The translations under genes were made by a program, and so were the position numbers. Of a stretch of DNA of 64,000 nt, positions 1 to 14,200 are shown in pieces. Source of the DNA: Ascaris suum. Taxonomy: Eukaryota; Nematoda; Chromadorea; Rhabditida; Ascarididae. Numbering within the stretch: the stretch's first letter is position 1; each line of letters starts with the position of its first letter. The notes under the pieces were generated by a model that was not told the DNA's origin, searched no databases, and saw only the letters and a list, made by a program, of their open reading frames with translations. The stretch is taken from the NCBI GenBank assembly GCA_013433145.1, contig CM024187.1, positions 5,410,826 through 5,474,825 of the forward strand. The letters run 5' to 3'.

Positions 1-3000
1 TGCTGCACAAATATGATGCGAAAAGCAGAAAACAAACAAATGCAACAAAATGTCCATAAATTAAGGCTTTGTTGTTTTGCAAATGTGATTTCAGTGGAGC
101 ATTGCCCAGTTGTGCAAACCTGCGCCTTGCCATATTTATTGTCTTCAAAAAGTACGCATTTAAAAGGCAAATTGGAGCACGTTGTTTGCGGGGGTACTGT
201 TGCTATCTGGCTAGGATGCTGTTGATGGCTCAAGAGAAATTGGGATTTGAAAGAGGTTCCACATGGAAAATATGGTGTTGTTGGAATTTACAAAGGGAAT
301 TTTGAAACGCACAGGTTAAGTTTCACTAATAAGTGAAAGATTCCACTAGGAAATTGGATTTCAAGCATTCTTCCAGTGCAGAAAAAAAAAACAAACAAAC
401 CTTTCAAGAAAGTTAATTATATCTTGACGTTTTCGACAAGGAAAGGTTGCAACCTTATTCCCCTCTCCGATAGCATTAGTGGGGTGATTATATATTTGAG
501 CGAAATCCGAATTTGTGATGGCAGTTTGAGTTTGTCTGAATTTGAAATCTGGTTTAAAACTGCAGCATTGAACTCATTACGTTTATTACTGAGTGTAACT
601 GAAACGGATTTCGTGAAGAAGATTTGCGAGGAATGGGATATAGCGATGATGACCTTGTGTTTTAATGAATTAGGATGATTGGTGGGTCTGAAAAGTGGAA
701 CATGCACACGCTGCGAATAATCGAGCACCATGTGTGCGTGCATTAGTAGCAGCAAATATGGGCTGTATGCTTCATATGCACCTTTGTAAGCGTTAATTGA
801 GGTCTGTTTCGAGATGGGTCTCCACTCAATCGACAGCAGGTGCTCGTTCCCGCTTGATGCCTTTTGTTGCTCGTGTGAAGCGCGAAATCAACATTATCTC
901 ATTGCTTCACCTCACGAATCTCACACACTACAATTTGTCCAAATCGGGGGAGTGCGGTAAAGAATCAGCGTGAAGGCAATAAAGTTCACACTTTGTAAAG
1001 CTTGTCTGTCTTTTTTTCGGATTTTTACTACTTTCTAAACTCTCGAAATACAAGTATTGTAGGTACTGCTTAAATATTGCTAACATGAAAACCAGTGTGC
1101 GAAATGGAATTTCGGCATAAGGTAGCCAATCCTGAGGCAGTATCAGTAAAAGAAGTCTTACTCGGCTTTGATGGTCAATATATTTATGTGGTTTCTGGAA
1201 CGCAAATATAGTTTATAGCACTCCCTAGCCAAACAACTATTGAGGTTACCTTGCTAAATAAGAGTTTTCTTGCCCAAAAGGGCAAGTAAACAAGCCAAAA
1301 TCTTATTTTTATTTCTAGCTTGTCCGATGTTTTTTCGAAACTGTTAATCAGAAAGGAAAAATGATTCCTAACATCCAGAATTTGCGCGCAGCCGCATCTT
1401 GTTTCGCCGTATTTTTTCCATGGCCTATTCTATTCCTTGTCGCTTTGTTCGACGGCTCGCGACGGCACCATTTTTCTTTTCATCCGGAAGCATAAATTAA
1501 TTTCTCCTGAAGTCTCTAGAGGCCCCTATTTGTGCCCTTCCCAATGAGGGAAGGCCTTCGCCCTGCCCAATATATGTATTTTAAATATTTTAAACAAGTC
1601 CAATCAAGTGAAAGATTTGTCAGTTATAAGTGTGATCAATTTTTGTGTGAAAAAAAAGTTGAGACACAATCCCCTAAAACTGCTTAAGTTTTTTGTATTT
1701 TCCGCCGAAATTTTTTAATATGCTAGTCTATAAAAATTATGAACCATTTAGTCTGCAGGCATTCTAACGACAAACTTTTGATTTAACCGATCCTCGCAGT
1801 GAGCAATTTTCCTCTTCGTTATTTTTTTATAAGCAAGATTTCGCATTACTCTTGAAGTTGATAAGTTTATTGCAGAGAGCTAGACGCAATTTTATTATCA
1901 TATTTCACAGTTTTGAGAAGCATTCACTTCCAGCATTCTTTTTTTTGCTCTTTTAAGTTATGTGTAAATGCTCATTAATGTGCTCATTTTATTTCTGCAG
2001 CTCGATGTCATCAACAAAGAAAGCGATTTTTCTTCTTCTAATAACTAACACGTCGAGAGGAGCGAATTTGAAATGGGTAGACAGGATACGGTATTTGCTA
2101 AGGTGCTCAATGAGGGAAATGAAAAGGCAATTTGATATGCGCATCCAAACAAAATGCGTCCGTTCCAACTTGCCCTCCGACAATAGAGGAGCATCATCTG
2201 AAACGCTCACCTATTGTGTAAATGTCGACATAGATGCTCACTAATCGATCAATTTGAGACGATAATTCCTCGCTTAAGAGCAATGCAAATGATTGCAAAA
2301 ATGCGATAATTTGTGGTGTTGAGTGTGCTCGAAAATGTGTCCATTAATGTTGTCGACGATGGGAATTAAGCTGCTAAATTTCTTGAGTATCAACATCTAA
2401 CAAGTTATGAAAAAATTTTTCGACAACAGTGTTTTTGCATTTCTTTCGTTTTTGTTGAGAAATTCGTATGTGCCGCAAATCTGGAAGAGAGGAACTTCGT
2501 TCAAGTCATCCTCTCCATTAAATTAGGTTTCATTATAAATAAATGTATACACGCAAGCAATCAAGCTTCATGACATCCTTTAGTGCTTGACAGTGTAAAT
2601 GTGCAGAGAGCAGTGTTCGGGTGAAGGGCGAGGATTGGAGTGGAACAAAACGTTGAAAAATCCAGAAATTTTGAATTTCAAAGTGCAGCTATTGTCAAAA
2701 TAAATCCCGTTAAATTGAAATCTGAACAAGCTAGACTGCTGAGAAATTTTCAATTCCTACTAGGGGGATTACCAACTAACCCGGTCATCGCATATTGCTA
2801 GCAAAAAAACTGAAAGGGTTAATTCCAATACGGTCCTGAGTAAAGAAATTCATTTGTTTTTTTTGTGAGAGGCCAAATGAAGTGATGGTGAACTTCAGCA
2901 TTTTTGAGTGAATATTTGAAAGGTTTGTTGAGCGTCGCAAAATGACTTCCATCCACTGATTCCCTGTAATCTCTTTAAGTGAGTGTTATCTTCGGAAATT

Positions 3001-3874
3001 AAGCGGATCTCCGTTATTTACAGCGCTGTTTTATATCGATTCTGCGAGTGCTACAGTCATTTGAAGTGCCCCATTGTTGTTCGTATAGGGAGTCATATAT
3101 ATATTGTCACATAACGCTTTGAACGACCATTCCTTACAAGTAATCTCCCCTTTTTGAATTCACCAACACTAACAGAAACCTTATGAGGGTTATTCTGACA
3201 AAGGTGGTTTATGCAGGTAATGATTTTTTGCTGATGTGTTCGTTGTTGATTTAGTCGATAATTCATGTATAAACTCGCAGTGTATTTTAGCGGAATTTTC
3301 TCAGTAACACCTTATACAAAACAGATTGAAAACGAAGAAAAATGTCATTGCTTTTGAGCAGTTGGATCAAGCAGCAAGGTTGACGCTTTTTCCTTCATGG
3401 CGTACCTTTTTATGGTCTTCTAATGGCGAGTAATGGAGAGGGCTGGGTGCGCATGTTGTGTTCTTACCTCGCATTTTGTGTCGATTTCACGCCTCAGGTG
3501 CCACCAACAGCAGCGTCACTGGGCCGTTCACACATCGCTTACATGTCGCACCTGTGCGAGCGCGATATTGGCGTTTCAGCACCTGATTTACCGTCTAGTC
3601 TGACTCCAGAAATATGCACAACGTCGCCGTCTTCCCTCATCTCGTGGACATCTTTATTTTGGCAGCATACGAGAAAGTTTGCCCGCCTAAAAAATATGCG
3701 CACATGTGAAACGCGTGTTATCATTCTCATAAAGTCGAGCACAGTGCATTCCCTATCCCTGCCTTCTTGAAAACAAGAGAGGATAAGTTGCTGGCTCGCG
3801 TTGCTGGCTCGCCTAGATTGCAACTTCACTCTTGGTACATATGTTATATATATATAAATATATATATATATATA

Positions 3875-3933
<59 letters not shown>

Positions 3934-6900
3934 TTTATATTTATATATTTATATATTTTTATATTTATATATTTATATATTTTTATATTTTATTTATATT
4001 TATATTTATTATTTTTATTTATTTATTTATTTGTTTATTATTTATTCATTTATTTATTTATGTATAAATATACATGCATACACATTTTCTTTCCTTCGCC
4101 TTTCCCATGTCTTTTCAAGTAGCGCGGATGATTGAGCTTTCGATATGCGGCTTTACCAAAGAAATGATTCTTAGGAATTCTCTCAGAAGCAGCATTTTAT
4201 ATGAGCGATACGTGCATTTCGTTATCAGCTCCTAACTGATGAGCCGCAAAAAACTGGTCTGAAATATTCGATGATGGTGAAGATGTTCAAAATTTTAGCA
4301 ATATTTTTATCGCTTTGTAATGCGATGATTTCACTTCAGTGAAAGGATTTATTTTCGAGTGATAAATTCTCAGTGAAAGAATGAACGATTTTATTGCTCG
4401 TCGAGATTAATCTCAGGAATAGGCAACGCTTTGATGCCACATTATGCTGTGCTTGTCTAAATGCATGCGCGAAACACGCTCAGTTCAGCGGTTATCCATC
4501 TAAATCAGCATTTAGCGGTGCGCCTCAAATGAAACTGCTTGCGACTCAGCACTCACGCATGGTTAATTGCTTGCAAAAGCGAAAAAGGGATGATGAAGAG
4601 GTGGGTCGAGGGAGGAAGGTTGGGGGGGGGGGGGGTGCAAGCTCCCTCACAAATAATAGAAAGTGAAGAAGAAAGTGGCAGGAAATTGGCTGAAGATTGC
4701 TCTAAGAAAATCCTCAAAAGTAGCAGTGGAAAAAAGACGAGAAAAGTGATTTAGAAGATGTATAAAGAAGTTATTATACGAATGAGACAAGCAATAAGAA
4801 TGTTGGTTATTATATTATACTGTAGTGGGTTAAATATTGGTACCTATCATGAGCAGAAACCAATATGAAGTTAATGAAATATAGAGATGCTGTGCTATTT
4901 GCAATAGTGTTGCATGCAAATTTGACGTTAATTCGATTGTTGTATAAGCACACTTTGTTGTCTTTGCAAATGCGAAATTAATATGCAATTTATTCAACTT
5001 TTTTATTGAACTTGCAAATTTGCTTTTATTAAAGGCTTTGTTTGGCTCTATTCAAGGCTTAAAAAGCTTTATTCAACATTTGCTGCATTTTATTCAAGGA
5101 AACCATCTCTTAAGGTTTATTTGGCTCTTAGTGAAACTTGCAAAGAAATTTGCACACTGCTTCACGATCGTTATCACGCTTCAAATTGATTATATTGGAG
5201 AACCTCTAAAAATGGTTTTGTTTCAAAAATTAAACACTTCTGAATCAGCTATCATATCGTCGAAGAGGGGTGCGAGGGACAGCGATTTTGTTTGACGTAC
5301 ATTTAGTCGATACAAAATCAAACCGTCGACCACTCGACGTGGATTAAGGGAAGGAAGGAGAGGAAGATGGGGGGGGGGGGGGGTGAGTAGCTTTTATTGC
5401 GCGTTTCATGAAATGATCAATGATAGGCTCTATGAGATACTCTAATACCTTCATCTCTGTTTTTGGAAATAGTGGTCGAAATCGAGGTTCTTCTGTTCCC
5501 AAGAGATGTTATAATTAGCTGGTTACAAAACAAAAACAAGCAAGTTTGCATATGGATTTGCCATGTGTCGTCGAATTCTTATAAAGCGGAGGAGGGGAGG
5601 GGATGTCAAGCATTGAGGTCTCATCATTTAAAAGGTGGCATCTGTGAACATCTTAGAATGTATCTTCATGAGTCTTCGCTTCAAACAAAACGGAACGGCT
5701 ATTGCTTTATGAACAGACAATAAATCACTCAGTCGTTGCGTTTAATGGGTGCCAACATAGCGTCTGATTAAAATTACGTAAGCATCGTTCGCTGTAAAGC
5801 ACTATGCGCGCAATTGCTGTCTTACGGGTGGCCTGTTCTCTCCTTCATGGATCGTTTCAAACAGTCGCCTGCTGTTTATGATTGTCAAAGGGAATCCCGA
5901 CAACCAAAGCATTTGGTGCCTTTTTGGCGTTTCATTGACGCTTGCGGCAGGAGGTGGTTTCGTCACTTTGCGGTGGATCCTTTGAAGTAAGAAATTGCTC
6001 ATTGGACAGATAATGGTTATTAATCGATTTGTCGTTAGCAAAAGAGCAGGCTGCCAAATTCATGCCGCTTCACCGCTGGTTGCTTTTGGGCGTGATCATC
6101 TGTGAAGACAGAGTTCATTCATTATTGCATAATGTTCTCAATTGAAAAACCATGTATAAAGCCTGATGTTTCCTTTCTCGGCAAAGAATATAATAACGCC
6201 TTCCAATGGCATTCACTCTCTCATAGAGTTGAACGAAGTGAGGGTCGCTGCTGATGTAACTTTGAAATATACCGCGCACAAGAAAGGATATCAGTTGATC
6301 AACAATTACCCAACGGTTCATGATGCCTCAGATAATCGAATCTGTTGCAGATTAATGCCCATATTGGCTCGTGTAGGAGTTCTTTTTGTTATTGTCCTTG
6401 TGCTGAAATCCAGACAATCATCACTTTTTTGTGGCATTAATAGGTACCGGTCTTCCCACATCATTGCATTCGGGTACTATGATCATCATGGATTTAAATT
6501 ACGTGAATATTTATTGCAGTTTATTGTAAAAGTCACTTTACTGGAAGTAGCACAGACGGCTTTTATCTCACCAGCCGAGAATATAGTATAATGAAAAGTA
6601 GCGTGAATTTAGCTGCGATGGTAAGACAAGCTGCGGGTTCGTCGTTGATGGTTCGCAATTCGGGTTCGACCCATGCCCGGGCGTCTCTAAATATCTCGAG
6701 ACAGCTTACGTCTGCACTGAAGGTAGCTAACGAACTTGTCACTCGGCGGCCAATTCACCTGATAGTTCCAAGTTAGCACAAAAATTACATGCGAACAGAC
6801 AAGAATCGCCGGGTGCTCAAATCATGAATGCTGAAAGCCCGCAACATCGATGGGCACCTCTTGGTAACGATGTCAACTTTCGTCCGTAATGCCCTCAACT

Positions 6901-8176
6901 AGTAATTAGGTCTATCCTTCGTTTTTAAATGATTTACAATACGCTATTAAAATTTCAAACGGCTAATAAGCAAATCAAACGATTTCTTCCAGTCAAGCAT
7001 TTGCAAAGGAAATAGATGAAAAAAACTAGCCTTCATTCGAATGTAAACACCCGACCTACATCGCATTGCACATTCATAATGCGCAGTATGTCGCACATGT
7101 GCTAGCTGCAGCAAGCAGTTTCTGCACTTTCATTTAATAACAGGAGAGCATTATTTGGAATGATGCATAGGGCAAATGGAATAAATTGCTAATCAACCGA
7201 TTTTAGAAAGCACAAAATGATGTTGAAGTGAAATGACACTAGGAACAATGACGGTACTCAGCTGTTTTTGCCGACCAAGCCTTGACTTTTCCGGTTCTTT
7301 TGTTCCAAATAAGATGTGCTTTTTTGCGGATGATTTCGATCCGTTAACATCTGAAGGAAATTTTGATCAGTTACTATCGCTACGTTGAAATGTGACTCGA
7401 ATTTAGAAAAATGTAGGTAATTTAGATAAATATAAGGATTATGTTTGTCATGCATTTTGGCGGAATCGCCACAAGCATGAAGCATATTGTTGTTGACATT
7501 GTTTCAACACCGTTGCAATTTACCACACTCGATATTAAGGGCTTTCGGTATCGGTTTTTATGAGTAAAAGCTTGGAACTTCAGATGGCTTGGCGTTGAAT
7601 TGACAACTGGATGTTTGCTGAAGCATTTTGAGTTGCTCTAAGTGTCGTAGTGTTGTCTTCCTTATTTAGCGCTTGTGTAACGCTTGCCGACACTTTTGTT
7701 AGCGCTTTTAATATTTGCTGTGGTGGGAAACTGTGAAGCACGATGATACGTGAAAGCTGAGCACAGTCGTTATCTCTATATCCTTCTTATCGGGATCGCT
7801 TGCACGAGGTGACTGACCGCTTCTCAATGGTCACTACCAGCTTAAACGTACTAGCTCATTCCAATACGCCACCATCAATTTCCACAGATGCCTCCACTGA
7901 TACCTGAGAGCTGTTTTATGGGGCAGGGTATGGGAACGCACATATTTAAGCAGTAATTCGGCACTCAAGGTTGCTGCCAAAAAAATGATATTGGCAGTGT
8001 TGTAGGCAGATGTCAACTACAATCTTCCAAACGTTGTTTGCAATTAACACTGCAATATTTCACGTAATGAGCGCGTGCTATACTCACTGTGGAATTATGC
8101 GTGCGTAATGGTCATGCTATATGTGGTGTTGTTGATTGGCGTAAAGTGTGCTAACCGTTGGTGTTGTGCTGTGCAG
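1..8176. other. No supportable gene; intergenic or 5' intron sequence upstream of lat-1
   Basis: I find no convincing exon here on either strand. Open stretches such as 376-678, 1960-2244, 6166-6591 and 6591-6776 have AT-rich, unbiased codon content and match no family I recognise. The stretch should hold, or lie downstream of, the missing first lat-1 exons (signal peptide and first half of the lectin domain). I searched by eye for the expected lectin pattern (Cys-Asp-Gly-Glu, Asn-Tyr-Gly-Arg, Asn-Cys) and did not find it. It contains an AT microsatellite (3843-4070) and two long G runs (about 4622-4635 and 5370-5383). Confidence 0.5.
3843..4070. repeat. AT-rich microsatellite (TA)n and TTTA/TATTT repeats
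   Basis: An almost uninterrupted run of TA dinucleotides is followed by TATATTTATATTT and then ATTTATTT tetranucleotide repeats. The isoleucine/tyrosine-rich open frames that cross it are products of the repeat, not genes. It is probably polymorphic in length. Confidence 0.95.
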
Positions 8177-8289
8177 ATGCAATGGCAAGTTCGAGTGCGA
8201 GTTTCCGGTCAACAACGATCATCTGGGCGATGCGTGTCCAAAGACGAGCAAGTATCTCGACTTACAATACGACTGCACTCTCATACCCG
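8177..8289 (+). CDS. lat-1: lat-1 exon: C-terminal half of SUEL/RBL lectin domain
   Basis: Acceptor GTGCAG, donor GTAACG. After one codon-completing base the exon reads CNGKFECEF, then [15 protein letters not shown]. That is the cysteine pattern and the K-Y-L-x-(V/L)-x-Y-x-C ending of the latrophilin rhamnose-binding-lectin domain, the extracellular ligand-binding module. It ends one base into a codon. The reading frame is clean. Confidence 0.93.
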
Positions 8290-11200
8290 GTAACGTTCTA
8301 GAAGCACTCTGATGCGCCATTTGTTGTTTGATGACCAACACACCTTAAATTTGAGGTCGAAGAAGTTGGTAGTCGTCAGTTGGTTTTAAGCTCAATTTCA
8401 AGAATTCCTGTTAATTGTTATTGCACCACCTTAGTGACCTGAGCCTCTGTAACCAAATTGCTACGATAGTTTGTTTCCTATGCATTTTTATCACCCTGTG
8501 AGTTCGAAGAAAATCTCATATAAATCAGAATTCTTATGTACAGGAGTTAATTTGAAGTAACAGTGCTATAATTCTAGTAGAAGTATTTTGTGGTATTAAT
8601 TTATTTCAGATTTATACTTCATAGTAGTGCAGTTAAAGTATTGATATATGTAGGGCATAATACTACGAGCACTTTTTTTACTTCGTTTTTGCACTTTCGC
8701 ACTTTGTTTCGTTTTTGTAACGTTGTGTTGCGCATTTGATGCTTGCTGCCTTGAGAATCGTTGTTATTTGTGATTATAATATGGCCTCACTGAAAAGTAA
8801 TATTTCATTCTTATAAAGTGTTCACGTCGACGAAGAGTTTCTATGCCTATGCTTCGTAACTTTACATCTTTTCGTAAGAATCCAAATTTTCCAAACGAAG
8901 AGTGTCTAGGAAAGAAGAGGAGGAGGAGGCTTGGAGTGAGCCGCGACGTAGAGTTTGGCAGATTGAAATATACGACAGCATCCGTTGAGATATGTCTTTT
9001 GGCTTAAAGCGGTAACAGATACCCTCTGGGCTAATCCATCAGCTGTACCTCGCATTCGACCTGTTCGTCGTAGTACGCTTTGCCCACCATCTACCTAAGT
9101 CGATTCTGAAGAGACGATTTTGGGTCATTCGAGATTTTGCTCGATAGCTTGCTTCACAAAACCGGATGACCGTTCCTTTTTGTTTGAAAGTTTTTAAAAT
9201 CGGCAGCCATTTTAGAATTGGTACCATAATTTGCTGTTCTCAAAAAATGCTTTTGTGGAAATGAACAATTGGCAAAAACATATAGTGCGTAATTGCGGGT
9301 CGATCTGAGCATTTTGTAGGATGAACATATTATTCTTCAGTAGTTTCGTAGAGTGGCTCATTGTGGTATACTGATGTTGTTTTAGTTACGACACCAACAA
9401 CAACGACCACGACAACCAAAAAAAAAATTGATGCGAGGATGCCAACCGATGTGCATCCGTCAGCTTCTTACAAAGGAGAGAACCCCTGAAACGTACGTTC
9501 ATTTGTATTTCTCCTTATTCTCTGAGCCGGATATAGTTGTGTGCTTTGCAGCTTCTGGGCTCCTCAGTTATTGTTCCACTTTAGTTGCCAGTGATATTGT
9601 GCAAGAAGTGGGCTTTTTTCCGGGAAGAGAATTTTGAGGGAGCGAAGCAAGTGATGGAGAAGGGGAATATCGAGAATGTCAAAATTGCAAAAAGTCGGGG
9701 ATAAGTATGTGCGAAAATCATTTAATTTTCCTTGAAGTAGTCAAGGATAGAATTTCTTAGGTGAAAAAAATGTCGTGGATGGAGATCCTCGAACCACAAA
9801 ATCTCTCTAATGGCACCTTAATGTAGTTACAGTCGCATTAACGACGTACTCACAAAGCGATAAATAAAGGCAAAATGCGGCGATAAATTCACTTAGCGTT
9901 GCGGCATTTAGCACAAATGCAACTTGAAAGATTGACCGATAAGAAAAGCAGTTGAAAATTTTATCACCAATATTTTGAACATATTTACGTTTTTCAACCA
10001 GTTTTTTTGAAGTTCTTTTCATAGTCATACCAAATTGAGTCGTGATGATGGTGTGAACGATGCGAATAAGGTATCCAAGTCAAACGCGATATACGTTGTT
10101 TAATAGCAACAAGTTCAGTCACCTGCAGATAAGCGCAAATGTCTTTAAACATTATTATACCTTGGCGATAGTCACTTTTTGTGTGCTATCTGCCCCAGCG
10201 AAGTTTTATATTTTCATTATGAGCCTGCATTTTGCATATTTGGGATATGTAGAGTTTTTGATTGCTTCTACAAAAGTAGCACACAACTGAATCAGTTTTA
10301 GAATTCACTCCTTCTATGAGGAGTCAAAACCAGGCGTTCTTCATTGCCAACCAGTATCGTTTCGTGACATCGAATGGCCGAAAACGGAAGCTGACAGAGT
10401 GGCAAGGATGGGATGTCCGATCGGCTCGGATGGGCATGCTGAATGGAAATGCGAGGCAAATGGCGAGTGGAATAAAGAAGGAGCTGATCTCTCCAGATGT
10501 GTTAGCTCCTGGAGCAGCAGGTAGCTGGTCATATCAAATTTTGGCAGTCGGCTTTGAAGCTGGAATCGGCGAGCGTGAAAATGCATCGGAAGAAAAGGGG
10601 TGGATGATTTCAGTATGGGCTTTGCGTTTGTTGTCTAATTTAAACTTTATTCGCGGCGTGTCACTGAGAGATAAGTCTGTATTTATTTTTTATTGCATAA
10701 AAGCATATATTCTCATTGGTGTCTACTTCATTTGCATTTTAAGTCACTATGGGATCTTTTTATTGTTTTCGTTTAATTGCATAAAAACAATTCTCAAGTC
10801 ATTCGTTACAAATGCGATCTTTTTTACGTCATAACGATCGTTTTCGTTTAGTTTTGTTTAAGTGTACTGCGCGGGAGCTCCACACATCCGCGAACTGCCT
10901 AAGATTTCATTTCATATCTTATCGTAATTTATGTAACGAGCATATTAGCTTATTTCTTGCCTTAGGCAAGCTTTTTTTTACCCCAGTTCATTTCCATATA
11001 GCTCTGCACTACTTCTGCATTTTTTAAGGGGGGAGGGGTAGGGGAGGGCGAGAGGACATTCGAAAATGTGCGCATTTTTCTTTCAATTCTTTAATAATTT
11101 CTTTCAAGTCTTCTAAGAGCGCATTTAGGGGGAAACACAGAGAGTACTCATCGGCTGTTAAGCGTGTCCTTGTGGCGCTTCTTGTGTCGTCTGCATATAC

Positions 11201-14200
11201 TCTACTAGATGAAACTTACTGACTTCATTAACGACTCATGCATTTACTGGGGTGCCGTTATTATAAATATTCCTGCTTCCTTTTGAGCGACATCTGTTTT
11301 AACGAAGAAGAACTTTTACAGAAGTTGTCGGTTGGTGTAAAAGTTTAAAAACTTCGCAGTGTTGATTGCAATAATATATGAGCTATGTTTCCTCGAGAAT
11401 ATATGACTGGAAATGAGAAGTTTCTGCTACAAAAATTTGGGAAACGGATTTGATTAAGGCTGATTTTATTGCTTTCTCAATTGTTGCCATTTAAAAATAT
11501 TATTAGAAGTTGAGAAATCAATGCAGCAATGTCTATTTCTGATGGCAGATTGTGTTATACAAAAACTCGTGCCTAACACTGATGTGCTCTTTAAATTGTA
11601 AAGGTTAGGCACTGTGTAGGCCAATTTCGATCAACCCGCTTTTCAATTTAAACTATGCGCTTTTTAGGATGAAGCATTTCTAACATAGCAGAGGCCCTCG
11701 TAACGGCAAAAAATGGTTCTAGATTAGTGAAAGTAAATTTTAGAAAGTGGAGGATTAATCGCTCAACCTTTACTTTTAATCTGCATTAATGATTTTTTAT
11801 CGAGATAGATTTTAGGCTTCGAGAAGAAGCCGAAGATGGAGAGGAGCCAATCGACCATCTGGAGACGCTACGCGAGATCCAACAAATGACGCGGAAGGAG
11901 GAGCTGCTTGGAGGTGATCTGATTGCCCTGTCGGCCGCTATCGATTCGTCTATTCCTACCACAATGCAGTCAAGCAACGCCGATGCATTCGCCGAAGTAA
12001 GCTGAATACTGCGCATGGTGCTGTGTAGAATTGCACTAAGCAAGACCTTCCATTTAGAAGACTGTGAAATCTTGCCGTTTCTAGGGTTTGCGCGTGATGT
12101 CTGAAGTGACTGAGGGAACGTTTAACAATGTGAACTGTTCCCCGTGATCGGCTAATCAAATTCAGTAGGTAAATTGGATCGTTTGCTTATAGACTATAAC
12201 AATATAGTAGTAATTGAGGTCCCCCTGAGGCGAAAGTTGTTTGGAGTGACCTAGTGCAAACTGAGCGTGCTAGTGGAGACTGAACGAACTAAAAGAGGTG
12301 CTTTTGGATTATATACTGCATTTCAGTTGGTTGTGGAAAGTGTGAACAATATGGCAAAAGAGTCACAGTCACCGGCGTGGTCAGATCTGAACGCAGTCAA
12401 AAGCCGAAAAGTGGCGACTGCACTGATGGAGAGTGTCGACAAGGTGGTGCTGCAGGGGTCAGTATGCTAACAACACCAGATACCACGAGAACGATCATCA
12501 AGCCCACTGTCGGTACGTCCATTTCATGTTCTCATTGTTTGCTATTAACCGCAGTAATGCGAAATAGCTGCCTTCGGTCGAGGGGAAATCTCATGGAGAT
12601 GGAAATTAGCTTGCCATAAAGAGTAGGGAAAGAAGCCCGATTCTCGAATCCTTCTTATGATTGACGCTTTTATATGCGAATTTCGTATCAGAGGTAGTTT
12701 ACTCCCATCTGTATCTCCACCCTTTATTATGATTGTCTTTGTTGCCTGGAACTTTCATGGTGTGCTAAAATCGCTTCGAAAACAGCTCCGTCTTATTGAA
12801 GTGGAGCATATCGTATCTTACGCCTAAATGTGTTGATTCGTGATTGGAAGACGATGAGGGATTTCTTATCACTCACTTTAAAACTATCAAATGCTCTTTA
12901 ATCACGTAGGAACTGCCGGCATGAGATGGTTTGGTAATTATCGGCGTCAGGCATCAGTGCATCGTTATGAAAATTAATGCATAGTTACAATTCAACTGAA
13001 ACCGACGATGGGAACTATTTAAAAACTTTAAACAAATGGGCACTGTATGTTTAAATGCACAATGAATTATGAAACTAGCCCCGATACGCAGATGGCGCAA
13101 ATGAAACGTCTTGGAAGACGTTTCACAGTTGACGTTATGCTTATGTTGACGTATGTTTGCATCGATGTTCTACGCTTGAAATGCCTCTGCATTGTATATG
13201 AAACATTTCGTTCTCATTACACCTACCTAACATATGTCTGAATCTTTACTGGCTCATTGAAAGTCATAACTCTTTAGCGGCATTAAGCTTCCCATTTATC
13301 CTTTCTGCCTTGGGGGACAGTGTCACCTTTGTCAAGGAACGTATACGTGTGTGTTTTGCTAACTAGCACGTGAGCTCACCAACACGATTGGAGTGTCTAT
13401 ATATCCCACAAGAAAGTTTTCACTGAGTAGAGAGGAGGGAGAGGAGGATTGCCACCTAACTGCACTAAAATTACTTCGGCACATAAAATGAAGTATTGTT
13501 AGCAACACCACGAAAGACGTTGTAAACGTTGCACCAAGCAGCTAGCTGGTAAAAGCAAATGCTGGTCATTACAGATTAATTGGTTGCGGCATTCATGCTG
13601 ATAAGCTCCCAGTTGATAAGGAGTACATTTTGCAGAGGTGGAGATTTCGAATGTAAAAGTCCACGAATATGTGACGTTCCCGAGTATGAGTCTCTACACG
13701 AATTCCTACGATACCATAGATGTACCAAAGAAGCACTCACTCTTCGCGATCAGGCCAATGGTCAGTGTATTCATTTAATATGATCCTGCAGCCAGTTATC
13801 GTCACTGTCATCATTAGTTCTTCCATAGTGTTGAGGCTTTGGGAATCAAAGATTGGCGAGGGAAAGAATCAGTTCAGTGGACTCCTCGTCATAATTTTAT
13901 CAAGATTTGTGCTAGGTAAACTTGAAATTTCATAATGAGAAAAAGAAAGCATAGTTCGTTGACGAAATACTGAAAAATCGAATGAGCCGGTCATTGATAG
14001 AAATTAGAGATCAACGCACGGTTAGCTCTGGCAGAATGCCGCCTTCACTTACTTTTCTTCCTGTTGATATTCCACTAACTGCTGAAACAGACGGTAATAA
14101 ACAACAGGGGAGTATTTGCTGATGAAAACATTTGATTGGTATTGATTTGCTTGGAGATTGTTCTTGGCTCAAATCGGGTAAACTTGTCAACTCGTTGAAA

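Noticed and set aside
3832..4122. Isoleucine/tyrosine-rich protein
   Set aside because: It is a translation of the AT microsatellite.
6640..6700. tRNA gene suggested by GGGTTCGACCC
   Set aside because: No matching 5-bp T stem, acceptor stem or D arm could be drawn around it.
12377..12619. 80-codon frame in the lat-1 GAIN exon as an independent gene
   Set aside because: It is the shifted frame of the lat-1 exon; only its middle, up to 12512, matches LAT-1.
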